64,000 nt of DNA from Stercoripulliclostridium_A sp045577735 (lineage in GTDB: Bacteria; Bacillota; Clostridia; Christensenellales; DTU072). Every line of letters begins with the position of its first letter. Position 1 is the first letter of the stretch. Of this stretch, positions 34,450 through 42,520 are shown piece after piece. The notes beneath the pieces are model-generated. The model searched no databases. It was not told the origin of the DNA and saw only the letters and a program-made list of their open reading frames with translations. Position numbers and translations under genes: made by a program. Location: positions 124,001 through 188,000 of the forward strand of contig JAZNIY010000008.1 in the NCBI GenBank assembly GCA_045577735.1, given 5' to 3'.

Positions 34450-35817
34450 TTAATCCTTCAACATATTTTTTATGTCTTCCACGGCGCGTTTGGTTTGAGG
34501 GTTACCTTCTTGTAGTTGTGATTGTATTTTATCACGCGCGTGTATGATAGTCGTATGATCTCTTCCACCGAATAATTGACCTATGGAAACGAGAGGAATT
34601 GCCAACATATCGGTTATTAGATATATTGCTATCATACGTGCCTCGGCAAGGTCCTTGGTCTTCTTTTTACCAATGATATCGGGCTTGTTGATCTTGAAGT
34701 AATTGCAAGTAGCGTTAATGATGTCTTGGCTATCTATAACCCCTTGCTTTTTGGTTGAAGTGTGACTCATTGCTTCTTTTGCAATTTCCAGGTCAGGACA
34801 GGGGAGTCCTTTTAGCTTTGCATAGAAAACAACTCTGCTCAAATTGCCTTCCAACTCTCTTATGTTAGAGTCGCATTTTTCAGCAATGTAATATACTACG
34901 TCGTCACTAACTGCAATTTTTTCAAACATCATCTTTTTACGGATGATTGCAATTCTCATGTCTAGGTTAGGAGCACCTACGTCTGCTATTAGACCTGCTT
35001 CAAAACGAGAGCGCAAACGATCTTCCAAAGTTTCTATTTCCTTAGGAGGACGGTCTGAGGTAAGCACTATTTGCTTGCCGTTTTGGTATAGGTCGTTAAA
35101 GATATGGAATATGGCTTCTTGTAAACCGGTACGCTTTTTAAGAAATTGAATATCGTCAATCATTAAAACGTCAACGCTACGATATTTTGTACGGAAAGCC
35201 ACCATTTTATTGGAAGCAAGTGAGCTAACAAAGTCGTTTATCAGTTGCTCGGAGGTGGTATAAAGCACCTTTAATTCCGGCATATTGTCGGCAATATAAT
35301 TGCCAATAGAATGTAGTAGGTGGGTTTTACCAAGACCTACGCCACCATAAATGAATAGGGGGTTGAATCCTAAATAGGTGGTGTTAGAAACGCCGGGAGA
35401 TTGCGCAACGTTTAGTGCTGCGTGATATGCAAGGTTGTTGGAATCACCAATAACGAAATTTTCAAAGGTGTATCTGGATACGAATTGTTGTTTGGTATCA
35501 ATTTTAGGAGCATCTTTGGTAATTTCGGAGTATTCCTTGATTTCTTCTGCGTAAAGGTCTTTTTCTTGCTCAATAATAACGGTTACGTCGGTAATCATGG
35601 AGCCTGTGCGAGTAAGAGCTTCGCAAATAGCTTCCTTATAATTCTTATTAACGGTAATCTTATTGTTTGAAGAGGGAGCAAGAAGTATTAAAGAATTGTC
35701 CTTAACGCAAAGAGGGGTTAAGGAGTCAATCCAAACGGAATAGGAAACGGCGTTTATGCCCTTTATTCCAATAATAGTGCTACAAGCTTCTTTCCATAAA
35801 TTTTTAATATCTAACAT
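34450..35817 (-). CDS. dnaA: Chromosomal replication initiator DnaA
   Basis: DnaA is the AAA+ initiator of replication. The 455-residue protein starts MLDIKNLWKEAC, the usual domain I. YTFENFVIGDSNNLAY leads into the ATPase with GGVGLGKTHLLHSIGN (Walker A) and VLMIDDIQFL (Walker B). The DNA-binding domain ends with the signature GGRDHTTIIHARDKI. There is no Shine-Dalgarno before the ATG, and a good promoter -10 ends only 9 bases upstream. The gene is transcribed towards dnaN and towards rpmH, opposite to the usual rpmH/dnaA divergence. Confidence 0.98.
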   Translation of the reverse strand: MLDIKNLWKEACSTIIGIKGINAVSYSVWIDSLTPLCVKDNSLILLAPSSNNKITVNKNYKEAICEALTRTGSMITDVTVIIEQEKDLYAEEIKEYSEITKDAPKIDTKQQFVSRYTFENFVIGDSNNLAYHAALNVAQSPGVSNTTYLGFNPLFIYGGVGLGKTHLLHSIGNYIADNMPELKVLYTTSEQLINDFVSSLASNKMVAFRTKYRSVDVLMIDDIQFLKKRTGLQEAIFHIFNDLYQNGKQIVLTSDRPPKEIETLEDRLRSRFEAGLIADVGAPNLDMRIAIIRKKMMFEKIAVSDDVVYYIAEKCDSNIRELEGNLSRVVFYAKLKGLPCPDLEIAKEAMSHTSTKKQGVIDSQDIINATCNYFKINKPDIIGKKKTKDLAEARMIAIYLITDMLAIPLVSIGQLFGGRDHTTIIHARDKIQSQLQEGNPQTKRAVEDIKNMLKD

Positions 35818-35826
35818 AGTATAGAT

Positions 35827-35855
35827 ATTATATCACAAATAATAATATATTTCAA
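35827..35855 (-). promoter_or_regulatory. dnaA promoter giving a near-leaderless transcript
   Basis: On the minus strand TTGAAA (35850-35855), 17 bases, then TATAAT (35827-35832). The start point expected 6-7 bases downstream falls within 2-4 bases of the dnaA ATG. No DnaA boxes overlap it. Confidence 0.75.
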
Positions 35856-35867
35856 GGGAAAAGAATG

Positions 35868-36533
35868 TTAAAGTACGACTCGTTCACCATTCTTAAAAAG
35901 ATAGGAATTACCACCTGAAGTTAGTGCTTTTTTAGGTACGCCATCTTCAAAAACAATGGCGCTTTTGTTTTCTACCGCGTAGGCGAGAGAATAATCTTTT
36001 GCAATGATATCAAATTCTTCCCTATCGTCATAATGGGGACTCATAATTCCTTTTAGGACACCCAAACCGTCTTCTACTTGATATTTTGAGCCTTCTGCTG
36101 AATCGGTATACATTTTCTCAAACCAGCATATTGCCCCTGCTGAAAGACCGGCAATTATTACTCCTCTGTTGTAGGCGTCGAGAAGCATGTCTAAAAAGCC
36201 GGATTTGCGCCATACGTCAAGCATGAAGAGGGTGTTACCACCACCAATGTAAATAAGGTCGGCGTTTTCCAGTTTGCCTTGTATTTTGTCCATTGGTATG
36301 TCCTTTTTCGTAAGAAGGGCAAGGTCGGCTTTAATATCAAAATGGGAAGTATAGGTTTTTCTAAAAGAATTAAAATATGGCAAAGAATCGTGAGAAGCAG
36401 TCCCGACGAAAACCGAAACTGCTCTCCTTTCTCCTGCGCGTGTTTTTGCCATCAAAGCAATTTGCTCGTCTATTTGAAGAGTCTCTTTGGAGCGTATTTC
36501 TCCACCGCCTATGCAAATTAAAGTTTTTTTCAT
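35868..36533 (-). CDS. Peptidase E-like protein (S51 family)
   Basis: This is a cytosolic serine peptidase of the peptidase E / class I amidotransferase-like fold, 221 residues. IIAGLSAGAICWFE carries the nucleophile Ser in the GxSAGA elbow, and LIYIGGGNTLFML is the family glycine-rich loop. LGVLKGIMSPHYDDREE holds the likely His. S51 enzymes cleave N-terminal aspartyl dipeptides or related substrates. It starts 5 bases after the stop of the membrane-anchored hydrolase, with no clear ribosome site, so the two are probably coupled. dnaA follows 50 bp downstream, from its own promoter. Confidence 0.85.
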   Translation of the reverse strand: MKKTLICIGGGEIRSKETLQIDEQIALMAKTRAGERRAVSVFVGTASHDSLPYFNSFRKTYTSHFDIKADLALLTKKDIPMDKIQGKLENADLIYIGGGNTLFMLDVWRKSGFLDMLLDAYNRGVIIAGLSAGAICWFEKMYTDSAEGSKYQVEDGLGVLKGIMSPHYDDREEFDIIAKDYSLAYAVENKSAIVFEDGVPKKALTSGGNSYLFKNGERVVL

Positions 36534-36538
36534 TACTA

Positions 36539-37855
36539 TTATTCAGCGTCCGTAATTTCTACGAATACGTCATCGGCAGTCGTTAGGGTAGTGCCACCTT
36601 GAACAATCTTAAATTCTTTACCTATGAGTTTTCTTAACTCTTCGGTAGGTAGTGATGCAGAGTAAGCAATCTTTTCAGCATCGGTTAAATTTCCGCCTTC
36701 GTAGTCGCGTATTATAGAACTTAGATAGTACTCTCTAACACCGTTATGTTGGCCACCACCGTCTGCTGTAAAGAAGGGCTCCATTAGAATGAATACGCTA
36801 ATATCTTTTATGGTTGCAATAATATCGGGATGATAGAAAGCAAGAAGTGCGCTGGCTGAATAGCTTACGAATTCATAAACCGTGCCGTTAGCGGCAACGT
36901 CTTTCATGCATTCTAGTGAGGCAAAGCCCGTGCTGGTAGGTAATGGCTTTCCGGACCATCTGATTGTTAAATCGGTATAACCTGCGTATGCGTAAGAATC
37001 TTTATGAGGAAGTGCTACGCCAAAGAAGGTGTCTTCAAGTACGATTCTGTCGGGAAGTTGGTTGGGGTTAAGTTGACCAACTGATGCAAGTTCGGTTAAT
37101 AGGAAAGTACCACCGTTTACCATTTGACCACCCATAGAGTGTGCTGCAAATCTAATTTCTTTGTCACCAAAGTTGTCGGGCAAAAGTGCCATTGCTCTAA
37201 TATAGTCTGCTGCAAAGTGCTCGGTTATGGTATATTCGGAAACGTCTTCGTCAAAAGTACGATCGGGCTTTCTATAACGAATACCGGTAGGTCCGTCGTT
37301 AGCCCACATTTTTTCTTCAATGTCGAAATAGTTTGTGTCTTCAGCAGCAAATTTTTGGTAGCTATACATGCCAACGTTGTAACCCTTGTCCATCCAGAAT
37401 TGGAACATTTGAACGGGGTATTCGTAACCAAGTTCTTCTTCGGTAGCATTGGTAGGGGGTGCCCAGTACATTTCTTCCATATAGTAACCTTCAACGAGCA
37501 TGCCGTGAATGTTTATAATCGTGGGCTTGTCGGGGTCTATGATAGAAGCACCTTCTGGAGTTGAAGCATCAACTTTAATAATCATGTTTGCTTCATCATC
37601 CCATCTGCACCAAAATAGTCCTTGATTTTTGAGTAGAGGATACTTTTCGTAATCAAATTTTACTTCTTTTGCGTAGTCTACGTACTCAAAGTTGTCGGGG
37701 TACAAATTTTCATTTGCTACCCTAACTTTATCCCAAGCAAAATTTATTTTTTCTTCATCTTCGGTAGGGAAAAGTTTGTTGATTGCAATAGCTCCACTTA
37801 ATCCAAAGCAAACTGCGAGTAAAACGATAACAACGGTTAATGCTAATTTTTTCAT
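36539..37855 (-). CDS. Membrane-anchored alpha/beta hydrolase
   Basis: This 438-residue protein has an N-terminal hydrophobic span (residues 3-25) that could be an uncleaved anchor or signal peptide. TIINIHGMLVEGYY looks like the oxyanion-hole strand and IRFAAHSMGGQMVNGG is the nucleophile elbow (Ser in HSMGG). The enzyme is therefore likely an extracytoplasmic lipase/esterase-type hydrolase. The substrate is unknown. It has a strong promoter with an operator-like inverted repeat and is coupled to the peptidase E gene. No cell-wall anchor is seen. Confidence 0.75.
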   Translation of the reverse strand: MKKLALTVVIVLLAVCFGLSGAIAINKLFPTEDEEKINFAWDKVRVANENLYPDNFEYVDYAKEVKFDYEKYPLLKNQGLFWCRWDDEANMIIKVDASTPEGASIIDPDKPTIINIHGMLVEGYYMEEMYWAPPTNATEEELGYEYPVQMFQFWMDKGYNVGMYSYQKFAAEDTNYFDIEEKMWANDGPTGIRYRKPDRTFDEDVSEYTITEHFAADYIRAMALLPDNFGDKEIRFAAHSMGGQMVNGGTFLLTELASVGQLNPNQLPDRIVLEDTFFGVALPHKDSYAYAGYTDLTIRWSGKPLPTSTGFASLECMKDVAANGTVYEFVSYSASALLAFYHPDIIATIKDISVFILMEPFFTADGGGQHNGVREYYLSSIIRDYEGGNLTDAEKIAYSASLPTEELRKLIGKEFKIVQGGTTLTTADDVFVEITDAE

Positions 37856-37877
37856 AAACCACTCTCCACGTAAAATA

Positions 37878-37914
37878 TATACTTTAGTATAGCATTAAAG
37901 TATATTCTAGTCAA
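37878..37914 (-). promoter_or_regulatory. Promoter with overlapping inverted repeat, alpha/beta hydrolase gene
   Basis: On the minus strand TTGACT (37909-37914), 17 bases, TATACT (37886-37891). TATACTTTA (37878-37886) and TAAAGTATA (37896-37904) form a 9-bp inverted repeat with a 9-base gap over the -10, placed like a repressor operator. Confidence 0.75.
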
Positions 37915-38134
37915 TATGGGACTTTGATAATTTTTTAGTAAAATATTATATTCAATTTTGCAATATTGTATTGTTTATTCTAGTATTTTAGGTACCTTTA
38001 TTGGTGATTAAAGCACCCTAAAAATCTGTTTTGTTGTAAATTGATGATGAAATTATGATTTTAACCACAAAGAGCGTCGCTAATACCGAATTAACCTTAT
38101 AGGTTAAAAATTCTAGAAGTTGGAAAATCGGCTA
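37915..38134. other. Gene-free part of the divergent hydrolase/GH3 intergenic region
   Basis: AT-rich spacer between the two divergent promoters. I see no small gene, stable hairpin or known regulatory motif in it. Confidence 0.6.
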
Positions 38135-38163
38135 TTGACTAAAATTCATAGCTATATTATAAT
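38135..38163 (+). promoter_or_regulatory. Sigma-A promoter of the GH3 gene
   Basis: TTGACT (38135-38140), 17 bases, perfect TATAAT (38158-38163). The leader contains TATGCGCGTAAAA before the ribosome site. Confidence 0.9.
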
Positions 38164-38220
38164 AGAGTATAATGCGTGAGTATGCGCGTAAAATAGAAAA
38201 ATACAATCGTGGAGGTTGAA

Positions 38221-40635
38221 ATGGATAAATACGTAGAAATACTAAATTCTCTCACTCTAGAAGAAAAGGCTTCTCTATGTTCAGGTAAAACTTTTTGGTT
38301 GACCAAAGAAATAGAGGGTAAAGTTCCTTCCGTATGGATGAGTGACGGTCCTCACGGACTCCGTAAGGAAAAGGCATCTGCAGGTACCAATATTATGAGA
38401 CCTGCCGAAACTGCAACTTGCTTCCCCACTGCCGTTACTACCGGTTCAAGCTGGGACGTAGAACTTCTTGAAGAAGTTGGTAATGCTATTGCTGAAGAAG
38501 CAAAGTGCTTGGGTGTTACTACCGTTCTTGGACCCGGAATCAATATGAAGAGAAGTCCTCTTTGCGGTAGAAACTTTGAGTATATTGCAGAAGATCCATT
38601 CCTAGCAGGAAGACTTGGTGCAAGCTACGTTCACGGTGTACAAAAGAATGGAATTGGCGTAAGCGTAAAGCACTTCTCAGCAAACAACCAAGAACACGAT
38701 CGTATGAGTATTGATACCATAGTAGACGAAAGAGCTCTACGTGAAATATATCTTTCTGCATTCGAATATATCGTTAAGAAAGAACAACCCAAGACTATAA
38801 TGAGTTCATACAACCGTGTTAACGGCACTTATATGGCAGAAAACAAACGCCTTTTAACCGACGTTCTTCGTGATGAATGGGGCTTTGAAGGTATGGTAGT
38901 TTCCGACTGGGGTGGCATTAACGATAGAGTAGAAGGTATTAAAGCAGGTAACGATCTCGAAATGCCCGGTAACGGTGGTATGAACGACCGTAAGATCGTT
39001 AAAGCTGTTAAAGCCGGTACACTTTCTATGGAAGACCTTGACAAATGTGTTCTCCGTCTTATCAAGTTTGCTATTGAAGCTAAGCCCAACGAGAGCTTTG
39101 GAGAAATCGATTTCGAAAAGCATCACGCTCTAGCAAGAAAGGCTGCAGCAAGTGGCGCAGTTCTACTAAAGAATGACGGTGGACTACCTCTTAACGGCAA
39201 TGAAAATATCGCAGTTATAGGTACTCTTGCAAAAGAACTCCGTTATCAAGGCGCTGGTTCTAGCCACATTAACTGCCCCAAGACCGTATCGTTTACCGAT
39301 GCTCTTGACGATGCAGGTAAGAAATATGCATATGCTCAAGGCTATTCGTTAAAGGGTGACGGATATAGCGAAAAACTAATTAGCGAAGCAGTAGAAACCG
39401 CAAAGGGTAAAGACGTAGTTCTAGTATTCGTAGGTCTAACTGCTGCATATGAAAGTGAAGGCTTCGATAGAAGACATATGGAAATGCCTTCCAGCCACGT
39501 AACCCTTATTAATGAGATTTTGAAGGTAAACGAAAACGTAGTAGTCGTTCTTTCCGGAGGTTCACCGGTCGTTATAGGTGATTGGGCAGACAAAGTAAAG
39601 AGTATTCTTAATATGTACCTAACCGGACAAGCCGGCGGTGAAGCAACGCTAGATCTCGTTTACGGCGCCGTTAACCCCAGTGGTAAACTTGCAGAAACCT
39701 ATCCCATTGCAAACGAAGACGCACTTTCAAGTGGATACTATCAAATGGGACCACGCTCCGTTGAACATCGTGAATCCATCTATATTGGCTATCGTTACTT
39801 TGATACTGCAGGTAAAGAGGTTCGTTATCCCTTCGGTTACGGCTTGAGCTATACTAAGTTTGAATACAGTGATCTTAAATTTTCTGCTTCTAACCTAAAC
39901 GAAGGTGAAGATTTAGTAGTATCTTTCAAGATTAAGAACGTTGGTGAAAGAGATGGTGCAGAAGTAGCACAAGTTTACGTTTCGGCTCCTAAATCAAAGA
40001 TTTATAAGGCCCAAAAGGAACTAAAAGGCTTCGTTAAGGTATTCTTAAAGGCTGGCGAAGAAAAGGAAGTAAGCGTAACTCTAGATTCCCGTGCATACGC
40101 ATACTACAACGTTAACATTAACGATTGGCACGTTGAAAGTGGTGACTACAAGATTTTAGTAGGTGCTTCTTCAAGAGATATTAAACTTGAAAGTGTTGTA
40201 AGCGTAGTTAGTGCTAAAGCAGACGTTGAAGTACCCGATTACAGCGCAGTTGCTCCCGTATATTATAACCTTAACACTGCAACCGAAGTAAAGGAAGAAG
40301 AATTCAAAGCAGTATACGGCGCAGAGCTTCCCGGCAATGCTCCCTTTGAAAAAGGTGCGTTTACTATTAACAATACCATTTCTCAACTTCGTCCCAGCAC
40401 TTTTGGTAATGGTATGTACGTATTGTTAACTAACGCAGCAAAGCTTGTAGCAATTGGCTCCGAGAACCCCGAAATGATTACTCAATCCGTTAAGGACCTA
40501 CCTCTCCGTGCTTTCTCCGGCTGGACCGGTGGTATCGTTTCTCCCCACACCGTAGAAGGTATTCTTGACTGCTGTAACGGAGTCAAAGGTGGATGGAAGA
40601 AGATATTTGGAGGATTCCTTCCTAAAAACAGATAA
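38221..40635 (+). CDS. GH3 beta-glucosidase-type glycosidase
   Basis: This is a retaining exo-acting glycosidase of family 3, 804 residues with no signal peptide, so intracellular. The N-terminal barrel contains KHFSANNQEHDRM and the nucleophile loop GMVVSDWGG with Asp229. The second domain (GAVLLKNDGGLPLN...) and a C-terminal fibronectin type III-like domain (GAEVAQVYVSAPKS) follow. A further ~100 residues extend past the usual end. GGAGG precedes the ATG at 38221; the in-frame GTG twelve bases upstream overlaps that site. It is a single gene with its own promoter. Its TAA stop lies at the start of palindromic element A. Substrate could be beta-glucosides, xylosides or arabinosides. Confidence 0.93.
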   Translation: MDKYVEILNSLTLEEKASLCSGKTFWLTKEIEGKVPSVWMSDGPHGLRKEKASAGTNIMRPAETATCFPTAVTTGSSWDVELLEEVGNAIAEEAKCLGVTTVLGPGINMKRSPLCGRNFEYIAEDPFLAGRLGASYVHGVQKNGIGVSVKHFSANNQEHDRMSIDTIVDERALREIYLSAFEYIVKKEQPKTIMSSYNRVNGTYMAENKRLLTDVLRDEWGFEGMVVSDWGGINDRVEGIKAGNDLEMPGNGGMNDRKIVKAVKAGTLSMEDLDKCVLRLIKFAIEAKPNESFGEIDFEKHHALARKAAASGAVLLKNDGGLPLNGNENIAVIGTLAKELRYQGAGSSHINCPKTVSFTDALDDAGKKYAYAQGYSLKGDGYSEKLISEAVETAKGKDVVLVFVGLTAAYESEGFDRRHMEMPSSHVTLINEILKVNENVVVVLSGGSPVVIGDWADKVKSILNMYLTGQAGGEATLDLVYGAVNPSGKLAETYPIANEDALSSGYYQMGPRSVEHRESIYIGYRYFDTAGKEVRYPFGYGLSYTKFEYSDLKFSASNLNEGEDLVVSFKIKNVGERDGAEVAQVYVSAPKSKIYKAQKELKGFVKVFLKAGEEKEVSVTLDSRAYAYYNVNINDWHVESGDYKILVGASSRDIKLESVVSVVSAKADVEVPDYSAVAPVYYNLNTATEVKEEEFKAVYGAELPGNAPFEKGAFTINNTISQLRPSTFGNGMYVLLTNAAKLVAIGSENPEMITQSVKDLPLRAFSGWTGGIVSPHTVEGILDCCNGVKGGWKKIFGGFLPKNR

Positions 40636-40756
40636 AACACGTTATTTTAACGAATAACTTTGTCAAGGCACCCATTTCTCTCGGTCATTTACGCCTAGTA
40701 AACTCCCGTCACAAATGGGTGTCTTTTCGCGTTCTTCATTTAAACTAACGTGTTTT
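40634..40756 (+). repeat. Palindromic 3'-end element A (terminator-like, conserved core)
   Basis: A 123-nt imperfect palindrome with 11-bp perfect ends AAAACACGTTA and TAACGTGTTTT; the first bases belong to the GH3 stop codon. The inner stem (ACCCATTT/AAATGGGT) encloses a 30-nt core at 40681-40710 that starts TCGGTC and ends TCCCGTC. The core contains the small hairpin TTTAC/GTAAA. CTTTT follows the stem, so it can terminate transcription. The core matches element B at 26 of 30 positions in the same orientation relative to the gene. Confidence 0.75.
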
Positions 40757-40776
40757 AAGAAGCACCATATACACTA

Positions 40777-40917
40777 AATAAGTGCGGAATGCGGAACGCG
40801 GAGTCCGGAACGGCTTTGCTACACGATGTTACGCAAACAAGGATAATATCTAAGACGAAAAGTAAATTTAGTACGTAACAAAAATAAGCTGTAGTCTAAA
40901 AAACGTGCTAGTTTGGA
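40777..40917. repeat. Tandem 144-bp repeat, copy 1
   Basis: This copy begins AATAAGTGCGGA and ends GCTAGTTTGGA. Its first part is a run of 7-bp units of the form RYGCGGA, then AACGGCTTTGCTACAC and a shared AT-rich tail with GTAGTCTAAAA. It is nearly the same as the unit starting 144 bases later. No coding frame or ribosome site is supported. Confidence 0.85.
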
Positions 40918-40920
40918 CTT

Positions 40921-41063
40921 AATAAGTGCGGAGTGCGGAGCGCGGAGTGAGGAACGGCTTTGCTACACTACGTTACGCAAACAAGGATAATGTCTATGAC
41001 GAAAAGTGTATTTTAGCACGTAATAAAAATAATCTGTAGTCTAAAAAAACGCGCTAGTTTGGA
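40921..41063. repeat. Tandem 144-bp repeat, copy 2
   Basis: This copy is the second direct repeat, differing at scattered positions (7-bp units GTGCGGA, GTGCGGA, GCGCGGA, GTGAGGA). Its last ~18 bases are the left arm of element B, so the repeat and the palindrome interlock. Confidence 0.85.
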
Positions 41064-41170
41064 TGCTCCACGACGCAAAATTAAAAACTCTCACGACGGG
41101 ACTTTACTAAGGGTAAACGACCGAGTGAGAGTTTCATTTTGCTATGTGGAGCGCCAAAATAGCGCGTTTT
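41046..41170 (-). repeat. Palindromic 3'-end element B (terminator-like, conserved core)
   Basis: A 125-nt imperfect palindrome with 11-bp perfect ends AAAACGCGCTA and TAGCGCGTTTT. Read on the minus strand it begins at the TAA stop of the 98-residue membrane protein gene. The inner stem AAACTCTCAC/GTGAGAGTTT (41085-41094 and 41125-41134) encloses the 30-nt core at 41095-41124. On the minus strand it is followed by TTAATTTT. Stem sequences differ from element A but pairing is kept. Confidence 0.75.
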
Positions 41171-41465
41171 AACTTGCTAGTTCAAGTATAAGATACATTA
41201 CACCAAAGATAACGCAAATACCAAGTATAACCACGAACATAGGAGCTAAATTCTGCCTTACGGCTTGAAAATAGGTCCTTGCTTGGTCTTTAAAGCTATT
41301 TCCTATAGGAGTGCCGGTTACGGGGTCTTTCGGCGTGTTTTTGGGCTTTTTAGAGGCTCTAACCGTTCCACTCATATCAACGATGGTAGAACCATCGTCA
41401 ACGTAAACGATTTTTTCCTTCTTTGCCCTTTCTTTGTTGGCGTGTTTAGTCTTCTTTTTGCTCAT
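41169..41465 (-). CDS. Small single-span membrane protein at the end of the opp operon
   Basis: I do not recognise this 98-residue protein. It has a very basic N-terminal half (MSKKKTKHANKERAKKEK), a middle segment with Lys/Pro and TGTPIG, and one C-terminal membrane span (about residues 73-95, NLAPMFVVILGICVIFGVMY). This suggests a tail-anchored protein with a cytoplasmic basic domain. It overlaps the oppF 3' end by 20 bp (ATGAGCAAAAAGAAGACTAA), so it is translated with the transporter. It might help assemble or anchor the Opp complex, which is inference from position only. Confidence 0.75.
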   Translation of the reverse strand: MSKKKTKHANKERAKKEKIVYVDDGSTIVDMSGTVRASKKPKNTPKDPVTGTPIGNSFKDQARTYFQAVRQNLAPMFVVILGICVIFGVMYLILELAS

Positions 41466-42519
41466 TATCTACCTCAAGATTTCCGTTATATTGCTCGTCT
41501 ACTAGGTGGCAAGCGCAATAATGTCCGTTGTAGTTTTTGAACTCGGGAGCTTCGTTTGCACAACGCTCGGTTGCATAAGGACAACGAGTGTGAAAGCGAC
41601 AGCCACTTGGGGGATTAACAGGGGATGGAATATCGCCTTTTAGTACTATACGGTTCATCTTAACGTCGGGGTTAGGATTGGGTATTGCACTAAACAATGC
41701 TTGGGTATAGGGGTGTAAAGGCTTGTCGAATATGTCTTTTTTTGTACCAAATTCTACCATTGAACCTAGGTACATAACACCAATCTTATCACTTATGAAC
41801 TTAACTACGCTAATATCGTGGGAAATGAACAAATAGGTGAGGTTAAGTTTCTTTTGTAGGTCGCGAAGTAGGTTGATGATTTGTGCTTGAATGGAAACGT
41901 CGAGTGCACTAACCGGCTCGTCGCATATAACGAGTTTGGGGTTAACGGAAAGTGCTCTTGCAATACATATTCTTTGGCGTTGACCACCGCTAAATTCATG
42001 GGGATAACGCTCGTAGTAATAGTCACGTAGACCACACTTTTCCATTAGATCCAAAACGTAGTCTTTAACTTGTTCTTTTGGAACGATATTGTGTACTCTT
42101 ACGGGTTCGGAAAGAATATCACCTACGGTTGCTCTTGGAGGAAGTGAAGAATAGGGGTCTTGGAATATGATTTGCATATCGGTACGAAGATGCCTCATTT
42201 CCTTGTTCTTGTAGTTGGTTATATCTTCGCCGTTAAAGATGATTTGACCACCGCTTGGTTGGTGTAGTTTAAGTATTGTTCTACCTAGAGTGGTTTTACC
42301 ACAGCCTGATTCACCAACTATACCAATGGTTTCACCAGCATTCAAAGAGAAAGAAACGTTATCTACTGCAACGAGTTCCTTTAGCACTTTACCGGTCATT
42401 GACTTTTTAACAGGGAAGCATTTGCGAAGATTTTTAACCTCTAAGATAACACTATGATCTCTTTCTTCGGGCTTAGTTACTTCTTGATTTTCTAAAACAA
42501 CGTTTTCTATGTTATCCAT
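41446..42519 (-). CDS. oppF: Oligopeptide ABC transporter ATP-binding protein OppF
   Basis: OppF is one of the two ATPases powering the importer. The 357-residue protein shows GESGCGKTTLGRTIL (Walker A), IIFQDPYSSLPP (Q-loop), FSGGQRQRICIARAL (ABC signature) and LVICDEPVSALDVS (Walker B). The C-terminal oligopeptide-type Cys motif is present (GCRFHTRCPYATERC). It starts one base after oppD and overlaps the small membrane gene downstream. Confidence 0.96.
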   Translation of the reverse strand: MDNIENVVLENQEVTKPEERDHSVILEVKNLRKCFPVKKSMTGKVLKELVAVDNVSFSLNAGETIGIVGESGCGKTTLGRTILKLHQPSGGQIIFNGEDITNYKNKEMRHLRTDMQIIFQDPYSSLPPRATVGDILSEPVRVHNIVPKEQVKDYVLDLMEKCGLRDYYYERYPHEFSGGQRQRICIARALSVNPKLVICDEPVSALDVSIQAQIINLLRDLQKKLNLTYLFISHDISVVKFISDKIGVMYLGSMVEFGTKKDIFDKPLHPYTQALFSAIPNPNPDVKMNRIVLKGDIPSPVNPPSGCRFHTRCPYATERCANEAPEFKNYNGHYCACHLVDEQYNGNLEVDNEQKED

Positions 42520-42520
42520 A

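Noticed and set aside
40777..41063. CRISPR-like array
   Set aside because: Only two long copies plus 7-bp units, with no uniform spacers and no cas genes.
41046..41170. Integron attC site or hammerhead-type ribozyme
   Set aside because: The RYYYAAC/GTTRRRY core pair of attC and the CUGAUGA/GAAA core of hammerheads are absent.
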